In this document: positions 7,318-16,300 of the stretch, one piece after another
Layout: each line of letters opens with the position of its first letter
Numbering within the stretch: position 1 is the first letter of the stretch
Assembly: GCA_026646335.1 (NCBI GenBank)
Contig: JAPKFY010000017.1
Coordinates: 1-32,430, forward strand
Reading direction: 5' to 3'
Length of the DNA: 32,430 nucleotides
Source: Aequorivita sp.
Lineage (GTDB): Bacteria; Bacteroidota; Bacteroidia; Flavobacteriales; Flavobacteriaceae
Program-made: the position numbers and the translations under genes
Notes under the pieces: model-generated
The model's input: only the letters and a program-made list of their open reading frames with translations
What the model was told of the DNA's origin: nothing
Databases searched by the model: none

Positions 7318-9718
7318 AAATCCATTGAAATTTGACAAATCTGAAATAAAAAAAAGAATCAGCAGGCACAAAATAAAACTCAGTGTCCTGCTGATTTTAT
7401 TTTTGGTTTGGCTTTGCTGTCTTCCCTCACCATTATTTGAGGTTCCCACTGCGACAGTCGCCGAAAGCAGCAGCGGACAAATGCTTGGCGCACGAATTGC
7501 TGATGACGGCCAATGGCGATTTCCGCAAATGGATTCCGTGCCGACAAGGTTTGAAAAATGTATTCTTTATTTTGAGGACGAGCATTTTTATTGGCATCCC
7601 GGCTTCAATCCGGTTTCCATTTCAAAAGCACTTTGGAGCAATCTCACCACAGGTTCCCGTCGTGGCGGGAGTACAATTACCCAACAAGTTATCCGTCTTT
7701 CCCGACAGAATAAAGGGCGAACTTATTTTGAAAAATTGATAGAAATTTTTCAGGCCACGCGCTTGGAAGCGGGTTTTAAGAAAAAATCAATTTTGAATTT
7801 ATACGCTTCGTATGCGCCTTTTGGCGGAAACGTGGTTGGATTGGAAACCGCGTCTTGGCGCTATTTTGGAATTCCTGCCAGCGAATTGAGTTGGGGGCAA
7901 TCAGCAGCCTTGGCCGTACTTCCAAATGCGCCATCACTTATTTTTCCCGGAAAGAACGAAGAGATTTTGAGGCAAAAAAGAGATGCACTATTGCTGAAAC
8001 TTTTTCAGAATGAAGTGATAGATGAAACCACCTATCAATTGGCTTTGGATGAAAAACTACCTGGAAAACCATTGCCGTTACCAGAATATGCACCTCATTT
8101 AACTGAAAAAATTAGAAAGGAACATCGTGGAAAACGAATTGAAACAACCATTGATTTTTCACTTCAGCAAAAAGTAAACAACATTGTGAAAGCGCAAAAT
8201 TATATGTTGGCGCAAAACCAAATCCACAATCTGGCCGTTTTGGTTTTGGACGTGAATACGCGTGAAGTTTTGGCGTATGTGGGCAATTCCCCAACAACTC
8301 GGGAACACAACAATTTTGTGGACATCATCGAGAAGCCTCGAAGTACGGGCAGTATTTTAAAACCATTTTTGTTTACTTCGTTGCTAGATGCTGGCGAGAT
8401 TCTTCCGAATACATTGGTTGCAGATATTCCAACAACCGTCAATGGATATACGCCCGAAAATTTTGATAAAAAATTCAATGGCGCAGTTCCCGCAAGTGTT
8501 GCGCTTTCGCGTTCGCTGAATATCCCCGCGGTGCGGATGTTGCGCGATTTTGGTTTCCAGCGGTTCTATAATATTTTGGGGAAAATGAATCAAAAAGCAA
8601 TTGATAAATCAGCAGATTATTATGGACTTTCCTTGATTCTTGGAGGTGCGGAAAGCAGTTTGTGGGATATTACGAAAGCCTATGCGGGAATGGCTTCAAC
8701 GCTAAATTTTTTCAATACTTCTTCCAGCGAATACCGAAATAATGAATTTGTAGATCCTGTTTATGTGAAAAATCACGATGAAATTGACCCGATAGCTATC
8801 GGGTTTGGAAAAAATCAGCAAAAACCTCCGGTTTGGAATGCGGGAGCAATTTATGAAACCTTCGATGCGATGGAACAGGTGAACCGTCCGAGCGGTGAGG
8901 AAAACTGGGAGTTTTTTACTAGCAGTCAGCCGCTTGCTTGGAAAACTGGAACCAGTTATGGCTTTAAGGATGCGTGGGCCGTTGGCGTTACGCCAAAATA
9001 CGCAATTGGCGTTTGGGTGGGAAATGCCGATGGCGAAGGGCGTCCGGGATTGACGGGAATTCAAGCTGCGGCACCTGTTTTGTTTGATGTTTTAAATGTT
9101 TTGCCAGAAAGCGGGTGGTTCAAAATTCCGTATGATGAGTTGGTGGAAGCTGAAATTTGCACGAAAAGTGGCCATCTTGCAGGACTTTTTTGCGACGAAA
9201 TAAAGACGGAATGGATTCCCAGAAATGGCGCGAGAACAGAAGCTTGTCCGTATCATCAAACCGTATTTTTATCCCGAGGCGTCGGGATGGAAAATTTTCG
9301 GGTGAATTCTTCGTGTTATCCGCTTTCAGAAATGGTTCAAAAGAACTGGTTTGTGTTGCCGCCGGTTATGGAATATTATTATGCTTCACTTCATCCAGAA
9401 TATCATCCTTTGCCCCCGTTTGCGCCAAATTGTTTGCAGGAAGGCGAAAAGCTGATGGCTTTTATTTATCCCAAGAAAAATGAAACGGTTTTACTTCCGA
9501 AGAATTTTGATGAAAATGTGAATGAGGTTATTTTTAAACTTGCCCACCGTTCACCAGAAACTATAGTTTTTTGGTATCTGGATTCAAAATATATCGGGAA
9601 AACGGAGACGTTTCACGAGTTGGCTGTTTCGCCTAAACCGGGGAATTATGTTTTAACGGTTGTGGATAGTGAAGGCAATGAGTTGAAAGAGCAAATTGAA
9701 ATTAAAACACTTCAGTAA
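7307..9718 (+). CDS. pbpC: Penicillin-binding protein 1C
   Basis: This is a bifunctional peptidoglycan synthase of about 800 residues. One transmembrane helix (about residues 24-41) is followed by a GT51 glycosyltransferase domain with EDEHFYWHPG and GGSTITQQ. A transpeptidase domain carries S349-ILK (SxxK), S403-LN (SxN) and K546-TG. The C-terminal domain (from about residue 710) matches the BiPBP_C type typical of PBP1C. The start is taken as TTG at 7307 because an in-frame stop lies at 7301-7303 and no ATG precedes the membrane helix; a second TTG at 7325 is possible. The start lies inside the macroglobulin gene (11-bp overlap), suggesting translational coupling. Two short palindromes are embedded in frame at 8788-8803 and 9271-9288 without disturbing the catalytic motifs. 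Confidence 0.94.
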   Translation: MSSKNPLKFDKSEIKKRISRHKIKLSVLLILFLVWLCCLPSPLFEVPTATVAESSSGQMLGARIADDGQWRFPQMDSVPTRFEKCILYFEDEHFYWHPGFNPVSISKALWSNLTTGSRRGGSTITQQVIRLSRQNKGRTYFEKLIEIFQATRLEAGFKKKSILNLYASYAPFGGNVVGLETASWRYFGIPASELSWGQSAALAVLPNAPSLIFPGKNEEILRQKRDALLLKLFQNEVIDETTYQLALDEKLPGKPLPLPEYAPHLTEKIRKEHRGKRIETTIDFSLQQKVNNIVKAQNYMLAQNQIHNLAVLVLDVNTREVLAYVGNSPTTREHNNFVDIIEKPRSTGSILKPFLFTSLLDAGEILPNTLVADIPTTVNGYTPENFDKKFNGAVPASVALSRSLNIPAVRMLRDFGFQRFYNILGKMNQKAIDKSADYYGLSLILGGAESSLWDITKAYAGMASTLNFFNTSSSEYRNNEFVDPVYVKNHDEIDPIAIGFGKNQQKPPVWNAGAIYETFDAMEQVNRPSGEENWEFFTSSQPLAWKTGTSYGFKDAWAVGVTPKYAIGVWVGNADGEGRPGLTGIQAAAPVLFDVLNVLPESGWFKIPYDELVEAEICTKSGHLAGLFCDEIKTEWIPRNGARTEACPYHQTVFLSRGVGMENFRVNSSCYPLSEMVQKNWFVLPPVMEYYYASLHPEYHPLPPFAPNCLQEGEKLMAFIYPKKNETVLLPKNFDENVNEVIFKLAHRSPETIVFWYLDSKYIGKTETFHELAVSPKPGNYVLTVVDSEGNELKEQIEIKTLQ
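8788..8803 (+). repeat. In-frame 16-bp perfect palindrome in pbpC
   Basis: CCCGATAGCTATCGGG is a perfect palindrome encoding D494-PIAIG within the linker before PPVWNAGAIYE. I recall the same core as a very frequent dispersed palindrome in Bacteroidetes genomes, but no search was run. It sits between conserved transpeptidase motifs in a variable loop. Confidence 0.65.
9271..9288 (+). repeat. In-frame inverted repeat in pbpC
   Basis: ATCCCGA-GGCG-TCGGGAT has 7-bp perfect arms around a 4-base spacer. It encodes L655-SRGVGM, between CPYHQTVF and ENFRVNSSCYP. The half-site resembles the arms of the palindrome at 8788-8803 (both contain TCGGG/CCCGA), suggesting related elements. The insert lies in the segment between the transpeptidase domain and the C-terminal domain. 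Confidence 0.55.
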
Positions 9719-9732
9719 TTATGTTATAAAAA

Positions 9733-9764
9733 AAAGAGGCTACCTTTTTATAGATAGCCTCTTT
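9733..9764. terminator. Bidirectional hairpin terminator between convergent genes
   Basis: AAAGAGGCTA at 9733-9742 pairs perfectly with TAGCCTCTTT at 9755-9764 around a 12-base loop. An A-run precedes it and T residues end the right arm, so it can serve both pbpC (plus) and the convergent T9SS cargo gene (minus). Confidence 0.8.
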
Positions 9765-9787
9765 AAGAATTCTTTGTTCGGAATAAA

Positions 9788-11305
9788 TTATTGCTTTACA
9801 AATCGAACAATGCTTGAGTTGTTGTCAGAATTAAGTTTCACCAAATAAGTTCCGGAAGCTAAACCAGAAACATCAATTTGTCCTACTTTTTGAATTTCAG
9901 AAGAGTAAACTTTCTTCCCCAAAACATCAAAAATAGCAACTTGGTAGATCGAAGAAGCATCACTCATTTCAATAGTGATTTGCTCTTTGGCTGGATTTGG
10001 GTATAAGCGGAAATCTACATTTTGAAAATCCTCGGTTCCTACCGTACCATCATTTAGGAAACGGGCAACCTCAAACTCAGAACCGCCACCGCCGTATGAA
10101 TAACCGGCCAAGATAATTTTATTGTCGGCCTGAAGTGCAATTGCTTGGCCATAATCTTCGCGACCTTCATAGTCAAAGCTAACCATTCCGTCACCATTGA
10201 ATGTTGAATCAAGGTTACCAGCTGTATCAAATCTTACCACGGCCATATTAATTTCGCCTTGTAGTATAGTAAAGCCAGCCAAGATAGGCTTGTCGTCTGC
10301 CTGCAACACGATGCCATTACTATAATTCGCACCATCAACCAGTCTTGCCGTAGCTACTCCATCAGTTCCATAAGAAGTATCTAAGCTGCCATCAGTATTC
10401 AGTCTTGCAACAAATAAATCATGTCTCTCTTGAATATTGGAAATCCATTTATGGCCCCCAATCAAAATTTTTCCATCACTCTGAATGGCCACTCCTTCGC
10501 CAAAATCGTTCCAATCGCCTACATTAAAAATCACCTTGCCATTTGTTCCAAAGGAATTGTCAACTGAACCATCTGCATTGAGTCTTGCGGCAGCAACTTG
10601 AAAACGATTATTGTTATTCAATGCAAATCCTGAGACAACAATTTTTCCATCACCCTGAATGGCCACATCGTCAGCAAAACTTGCTGTATTATCAAAAGGA
10701 ACAACAGCCCATCCGTTAATACCAAAGCTTGTGTCCAAGCTACCATCTGTATTGAATTTTGCCACTGTGAAATGATCATTTTGGTAACCAACCATTAAGA
10801 TTTTCCCATCATCCAACAAACTCATGGCTTCCGAGGCTTCTGTTTCTGGCGTTTCAATCAATGAAATACCGTTGGTTCCAAAGCTATTGTCAAAGCTGCC
10901 ATCTTCATTAAGGCGTACGAGGGCGAAATCACCTGAAACGTTATCCCAAGTACGACCTCCTAACAGAATCTTTCCGTCTGGTTGTTGTGCCATATCCATT
11001 ACAAAAGATTTGAGGGAACCTACAAGAAAACGTAAAGTGCCATCATTACCAAAAGAAGTATCCAAGGACCCATCTTGGTTATATCTCACTACCGCCATTT
11101 GATAAGTGGAAGGAGTACCGGCGCTTCCGGCAACTAAAATCTTTCCATCGGCCTGCACAACCGTGGTTTCTGCCATATTGTAATTAGGATGAATAGCAGT
11201 TGTAACAACACCATCTGTTCCAAATGTGGGGTCAAGAGTGCCCGATTGGGCTTGGGAAAATGTTGTTGCTACTAAAAGAAATACTAAAGTAAAAAGTTTG
11301 TTCAT
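9788..11305 (-). CDS. Delta-60 repeat protein with T9SS C-terminal sorting domain
   Basis: This 505-residue secreted protein starts with a Sec signal (MNKLFTLVFLLVATTFSQAQ). It then carries seven copies of the delta-60 signature LDxSFGxDG, spaced by roughly 50-60 residues, each followed by a QxDGKIxxxG strand; these are expected to form a beta-propeller-like structure. The last ~77 residues (from FRLYPNPAKEQ to VKLNSDNNSSIVRFVKQ) are a type A sorting domain for the type IX secretion system. The protein is therefore predicted to cross the outer membrane and be surface-attached or released. Its function is unknown; delta-60 proteins are often annotated as uncharacterised surface proteins. It is a single gene facing pbpC and sharing its terminator. 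Confidence 0.9.
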   Translation of the reverse strand: MNKLFTLVFLLVATTFSQAQSGTLDPTFGTDGVVTTAIHPNYNMAETTVVQADGKILVAGSAGTPSTYQMAVVRYNQDGSLDTSFGNDGTLRFLVGSLKSFVMDMAQQPDGKILLGGRTWDNVSGDFALVRLNEDGSFDNSFGTNGISLIETPETEASEAMSLLDDGKILMVGYQNDHFTVAKFNTDGSLDTSFGINGWAVVPFDNTASFADDVAIQGDGKIVVSGFALNNNNRFQVAAARLNADGSVDNSFGTNGKVIFNVGDWNDFGEGVAIQSDGKILIGGHKWISNIQERHDLFVARLNTDGSLDTSYGTDGVATARLVDGANYSNGIVLQADDKPILAGFTILQGEINMAVVRFDTAGNLDSTFNGDGMVSFDYEGREDYGQAIALQADNKIILAGYSYGGGGSEFEVARFLNDGTVGTEDFQNVDFRLYPNPAKEQITIEMSDASSIYQVAIFDVLGKKVYSSEIQKVGQIDVSGLASGTYLVKLNSDNNSSIVRFVKQ

Positions 11306-11571
11306 AATATTAGGTTTTAAAAATTTTCGCCGAAGATATCCTTTTTTAGTTGCTATACTATATGATTTTTATCATTAATGCCTGAAAGTCAAATGAATGA
11401 ATATCGATGTTAAATTCGAAAAACCAGAATATTATGCTATTCTTAATACGCTTTGAAAATTATATTCACAAAATTTTGAGTCTTTCTCCATTTTGAAATC
11501 ATTCTGTTGTGAAAGTGAAAAATGTGTTAATATAAAACGGGAGATCTTATTTAACACAAATTTAATAACAC

Positions 11572-11597
11572 ATTAGTTCGGAAACATCCGAACTAAT
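11572..11597. promoter_or_regulatory. Palindromic operator of the efflux operon
   Basis: ATTAGTTCGG (11572-11581) is the exact reverse complement of CCGAACTAAT (11588-11597), with the 6-base spacer AAACAT. It ends two bases before the -7 box and covers the -33 region. The regulator gene begins 45 bp downstream, so the simplest reading is autorepression by that GbsR/MarR-type protein. The palindrome is seen directly; the assignment of the binding protein is inferred. Confidence 0.75.
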
Positions 11598-11607
11598 CGT
11601 ATTTTTG
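11577..11607 (+). promoter_or_regulatory. Bacteroidetes-type promoter of the regulator-RND operon
   Basis: TATTTTTG at 11600-11607 matches the Bacteroidetes -7 consensus TAnnTTTG exactly. At a 19-base spacing upstream lies TTCG (11577-11580), a partial match to the -33 TTTG element, inside the operator palindrome. Transcription would start near 11613, about 30 bases before the GTG start. Confidence 0.6.
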
Positions 11608-11641
11608 CTGCTTGAATTTTTGAATTACATATTTCAGGATT

Positions 11642-12121
11642 GTGAACAGAAAAGAAAATTTAGTGGAAAGATTAGGGGTACACCTTGAGAATAAGGAGCA
11701 GATTGCTCCATTGGCAGCCCGCATACTTTCGAAACTTATTTTAATTGGAAAAAAGGGAATTACTTTTGAAGATTTGGTCTGCGATTTAGGTGCGAGCAAA
11801 AGCACGATTTCTTCACATTTAACCAATTTACAGGCAACACAACGTGTAACTTACTTTACAAAATCTGGCGACAGAAAAAAGTATTTTATCCTTTCGCCAG
11901 GCGCGATGATTAAGTCGATGACAGAAATGTTGAAAACCTGGGAATTGGAAAGCGTACTTCATCGTGAGGTCATGGAATATAAAGAAGAAATCAATCATTC
12001 CTTACCTGAAGATTCCGACGAGAAATTTGAACTTGACTTTCATAAAGATTATATCAGTTTTCTGGAACAAGCAAGTGCTTCCATTGAAAAATTACGAGAA
12101 AAATTATCCGAAAAAGAATAA
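11642..12121 (+). CDS. GbsR/MarR-family transcriptional regulator
   Basis: This 159-residue protein has a winged helix-turn-helix at about residues 35-90: ILSKLILIGKKGITFEDLV, then LGASKSTISSHLTNLQ as the recognition helix, then a wing RVTYFTKSGDRKKYFIL. A helical C-terminal half rich in Glu/Lys, probably for dimerisation, follows. This layout fits the GbsR-like regulators of Bacteroidetes that commonly precede RND pumps. The start is GTG at 11642; upstream in frame there is a stop at 11621-11623 and no ATG. It is the first gene of the efflux operon, 23 bp before the adaptor gene, and probably represses its own promoter through the palindrome at 11572-11597. The inducing ligand is unknown. 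Confidence 0.85.
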   Translation: MNRKENLVERLGVHLENKEQIAPLAARILSKLILIGKKGITFEDLVCDLGASKSTISSHLTNLQATQRVTYFTKSGDRKKYFILSPGAMIKSMTEMLKTWELESVLHREVMEYKEEINHSLPEDSDEKFELDFHKDYISFLEQASASIEKLREKLSEKE

Positions 12122-12144
12122 AAATCAACTTATTAAAACCAACA

Positions 12145-13281
12145 ATGAAAAGTAAAAAACTATACTACGCACTTCCCCTTATTTTTGGGTTTTCGTTATT
12201 ATTAGCTTCCTGTGGAGATGATAAAAACGCGCAACAGGCACAGTTTGCGCAACAAGCTCCAACCTTGCCCGTGGTAAGTGTTCCTTCAAAAACCGTAACG
12301 GCATTTACTACCTATCCGGCAAGTATTGAAGGGATTGTAAATAGTGAGGTACGCGCTAAAATTTCGGCATATATAACGGATGTTTTGGTAGATGAGGGTC
12401 AAAAAGTAAAAAAGGGGCAAACGCTTTTTAAACTTGAAACCCAAATCTTAAATCAGGATGCTGCTGCAGCTCGGGCCAATGTTAATGCCGCCCAAGTTGA
12501 GGTTGACAAACTGAAACCTTTGGTGGAAAAAAACATCATCAGCAATGTGCAATTGGAAACTGCCAAAGCAAAACTTCAGCAAGCCCAAAGCAGTTACAAT
12601 GGTATTGCCGCAAACATAGATTTTGGAAACATAAAAAGTCCGGTAGATGGTTATGTAGGGTCCATAAATCTTCGCAAAGGAGCTTTGGTGAGCCCTTCTT
12701 CGCAAATACCTATGACTACGGTTGCAGACATTAGCAAGGTGTATGCCTATTTTTCTATGAATGAAAAGGAGTATCTAGACTTTATGCAAAATGCGGAAGG
12801 GAAAAATGTTGAAGAAAAAATAAAGAAACTTCCAAAGGTGCGATTGCTGTTGGCAAACGGAAGTCTATACGAAGAAGAAGGAACTATTGAGACCATCAAT
12901 TCGCAGGTTAATGCCAATACGGGTTCCATATCTTTTAGAGCCGTTTTTGACAATCCTTCGCGAATTTTAACAAGTGGCAACAGCGGAAAGATTCAAATTC
13001 CGAAGGTTTATACAGATGCATTAGTTGTTCCGCAGGAAGCTACTTTTGAACAGCAAGGGAATATTTATGTGTATAAGGTTGGGAAGGATAGCACCGCCAC
13101 TTCAACGAAAATTGGTACTTCAGCCGTAGTTGGAAATTTATATGTGGTTACTTCCGGCTTGGAAAAGGGCGATGTAATAGTTGCCAGAGGCGCTAATAAA
13201 TTACGTGGCGATTCAAAAATCAATCCACAGGAAATGCCTTTTGACAGTATTGCAAAACCTACAGAAACACTTTTTAGATAA
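12145..13281 (+). CDS. RND efflux pump periplasmic adaptor (membrane fusion protein)
   Basis: This 378-residue lipoprotein has a signal ending in LASC (Cys23). It shows the AcrA/MexA layout. A first lipoyl half is EVRAKISAYITDVLVDEGQKVKKGQTLFKLE. A helical hairpin follows (AAAARANVNAAQVEVDKLK to LETAKAKLQQAQSSYNGI). The second lipoyl half is IKSPVDGYVGSINLRKGALV, followed by beta-barrel and membrane-proximal domains with ISFRAVFDNPSRILTSGNSGKIQIP. It would bridge the inner-membrane permease and the outer-membrane channel encoded just downstream, only 19 bp before the permease start. The substrate cannot be read from the sequence; multidrug export is the family default. Confidence 0.92.
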   Translation: MKSKKLYYALPLIFGFSLLLASCGDDKNAQQAQFAQQAPTLPVVSVPSKTVTAFTTYPASIEGIVNSEVRAKISAYITDVLVDEGQKVKKGQTLFKLETQILNQDAAAARANVNAAQVEVDKLKPLVEKNIISNVQLETAKAKLQQAQSSYNGIAANIDFGNIKSPVDGYVGSINLRKGALVSPSSQIPMTTVADISKVYAYFSMNEKEYLDFMQNAEGKNVEEKIKKLPKVRLLLANGSLYEEEGTIETINSQVNANTGSISFRAVFDNPSRILTSGNSGKIQIPKVYTDALVVPQEATFEQQGNIYVYKVGKDSTATSTKIGTSAVVGNLYVVTSGLEKGDVIVARGANKLRGDSKINPQEMPFDSIAKPTETLFR

Positions 13282-13300
13282 CCGTTTCAGAAAAAAGACC

Positions 13301-16300
13301 ATGATAAAAACATTCATAAACAGACCCGTACTTTCTACGGTTATCTCGATAATTATAGTGATTCTTGGAGTTCTGGGCCTTTCCAATCTTCCCATTACCC
13401 AATATCCAGACATTGCGCCGCCAACCATTCAAGTGAATGCATCCTATCCAGGTGCAAATGCTGAGACTATTCTAGAAAGCGTAATTATTCCACTGGAAGA
13501 ACAGATTAACGGGGTAGAAGGAATGACCTACCTAAGCTCTACCGCTACCAATAACGGAACGGCTTCCATCAGCGTGTTTTTTGATCAGGAAGTAGATCCA
13601 GACATTGCAGCGGTAAACATTCAGAACCGTGTTGCCCGCGCAAACTCTTTACTGCCGCAGGCGGTACTTCAAACAGGGGTTACTGTTTCAAAACAGCAAA
13701 CTTCGGCTTTAATGTTCCTTTCTTTTTACAGTGAAAACAAGGATTACGACGATACCTATCTTCAGAATTATTTAAAAATCAACGTTATTCCTGAATTACA
13801 AAGGGTTAATGGTGTAGGTGACGTAAGTGTTTTCGGAGGAAAGGATTATTCTATGCGAATCTGGCTAAATCCACAAAAACTCGCTGCCTACAGTTTAATG
13901 CCATCTGATGTTGTGGCAGCGTTGAAAGAGCAAAGTCTTGAAGCAGCCGCCGGTGCTTTGGGAGAAAATAACGGAGAGGCTTTTTCATATACCATAAAAT
14001 ATCCAGGCCGTTATAAAACCGAGCAGCAATACAGCGACATTGTAATAAAAGCTTTGGGCAATGGCGATTTCCTAAAATTGAGTGATGTTGCCAAAATTGA
14101 ACTCGGCGCACAATCCTACTCCGGCGGTTCCGTAACCAACGGTTTTCCCGCAGTGAATATGGGTATTTTCCAAACAAAAGGCTCAAATGCACAGGAGATT
14201 ATTGATGCAATAAAGGTTGAACTTGCAAAAGTAGAACGCGACTTGCCCGAAGGAATTACCTATTATATTCCTTACGACACCAACAATTTCCTAAATGCGT
14301 CCATAGAAAAAGTAGTGACTACTTTGTTGGAAGCTTTCCTTTTGGTTTTCCTCGTTGTATTTATCTTTTTGCAGGATTTTCGCTCCACATTAATACCCGC
14401 CATTGCGGTTCCGGTTTCGATTATTGGAACATTTTTCTTTCTGAATTTATTCGGATATTCCATAAATCTACTAACACTTTTCGCATTGGTATTGGCAATC
14501 GGTATTGTTGTGGATGATGCGATCGTGGTCGTTGAAGCCGTACACGCAAAGATTGACGACGGCGAAAAAAGCGCGAAGAAAGCATCAGTCGATGCGATGC
14601 ATGATATTACTGGAGCAATCGTTTCCATTACCTTGGTAATGTCTGCGGTTTTTATACCCGTTACTTTTATTAAAGGTCCAACGGGTGTATTTTATGAACA
14701 ATTTGGGGTAACTCTAATTGTTGCAATATTGATTTCTGCAGTAAACGCTTTAACCTTGACTCCAGCATTATGTGCATTATTTCTGAAAGGTCACGACGAA
14801 AAACAAAGCAGCAACAAGCCTGGTTTTGTACAGAAATTTTTCAACGGTTTCAACAGAGGTTTTAAAGCCACTGTAAATCGTTACGGAAGATCGGTTCATT
14901 TTCTATATAGAAATAAATGGATTACGGTACTCATTTTACTCTTGGCAGTAGGAGGGATTTATTGGTCTTCTTCAGTTACAAAAACAGGATTCGTACCCGA
15001 CGAAGATCGCGGTATTATCTTTGTGAACATGGAGCTTCCAGCGGGCTCGTCCATAGACCGAACGCACGAAGTAAACCAAATTCTATACGCCAAGATTAAG
15101 GATTTACCGGGCATTCAGGGAGTGTCCCTAATTGACGGACGAAGTTTAATTAGTGGCGCAGGAAGCAACTACGGACTTGGATTTATTCGACTTGATAATT
15201 GGAATGATCGCAAAGCAGATTCACTTTCAGCACAAGCAATTACTGGCAAACTTTTCGGGGTTGCTGCCCAAATTCCTGATGCGCAGATTATTTTCTTCTC
15301 GCCACCAAGTATTCCCGGTTTCGGTAACTCGGCGGGAGCGGAAGTCAATCTTTTGGACCGCTCCGGCGGAAGCTTTACTGATTTGGATAAAGCCAACCAA
15401 GAATTTATTGCCAAGCTTAGTGCCCGTCCAGAGGTTCAATACGCGCAATCGTCTTTCAACACGCGCTATCCGCAATATGAAATGACACTCAATGTGCCAT
15501 TGGCAAAAGAAGTTGGGGTTTCGGTGCAAACTATTTTTACAACACTCCAAGGATATATAGGAAGTATTTTTGCAGCAGATTTTTCACGCTTCGGAAAACA
15601 ATACCGTGTTTATGTGCAGGCTTTACCAGAAGATAGAGCCACAGAAAACGATTTAAACAGTATTTACGTGCGCACACAAAGTGGCGAAATGACACCGATT
15701 ACACAGTTTGTAACTTTGAAAAGAGTTTACGGTCCGCAGTCGGTTACACGTTTTAACCTCTTCAATTCAACTAAAGTTACGGCTGCTACTGCTCCGGGCT
15801 ACAGTTCGGGTGACGTTATTAAAGCGATAGAAGAAGTAAAACAAACACTCCCAAGTAATTTTGACATTGCCTATTCCGGATTGACTTTGGAAGAAAAAAA
15901 CGCGGGAAACCAAACGACAACCATTTTCATACTGTCGTTGGTGTTCGTTTACTTTTTGCTAGCCGCCCAGTATGAAAGTTATTTATTGCCTTTTGCCGTG
16001 TTACTCTCCTTGCCAGTTGGGGTTTTTGGAGCATATATCAGCACTCAAATCGCAGGTTTACAAAACAATATCTATTTCCAGATTGCACTGATAATGTTAA
16101 TTGGACTTCTCGCCAAAAACGCAATTCTTATTGTTGAATTTGCCTTACAGCGAAGAAAGCACGGCGAATCTATCGTAGATGCAGCAATTGATGGAGCCGA
16201 AGCCAGACTACGTCCAATATTAATGACCTCCTTCGCCTTTATTTTTGGATTGATGCCTTTGGTGCTTTCCAGTGGAGTTGGTGCGGCAGGTAACCGTTCC

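Larger units (their letters stand above)
11306..11641. other. Intergenic regulatory region between T9SS cargo gene and efflux operon
   Basis: This 336-bp AT-rich divergent region holds no supportable gene. The right third contains the efflux operon promoter and its palindromic operator. An 8-bp inverted repeat TGTGTTAA/TTAACACA lies at 11523-11530 and 11551-11558, with a further half-site TAACACA at 11566-11572. I could not identify a clear promoter for the minus-strand gene. Confidence 0.6.

Noticed and set aside
13181-13300. Longer N-terminus for the RND permease starting at 13181
   Set aside because: It overlaps the adaptor gene by about 100 bp and adds 40 residues not typical of the family; the ATG at 13301 gives the canonical first helix.
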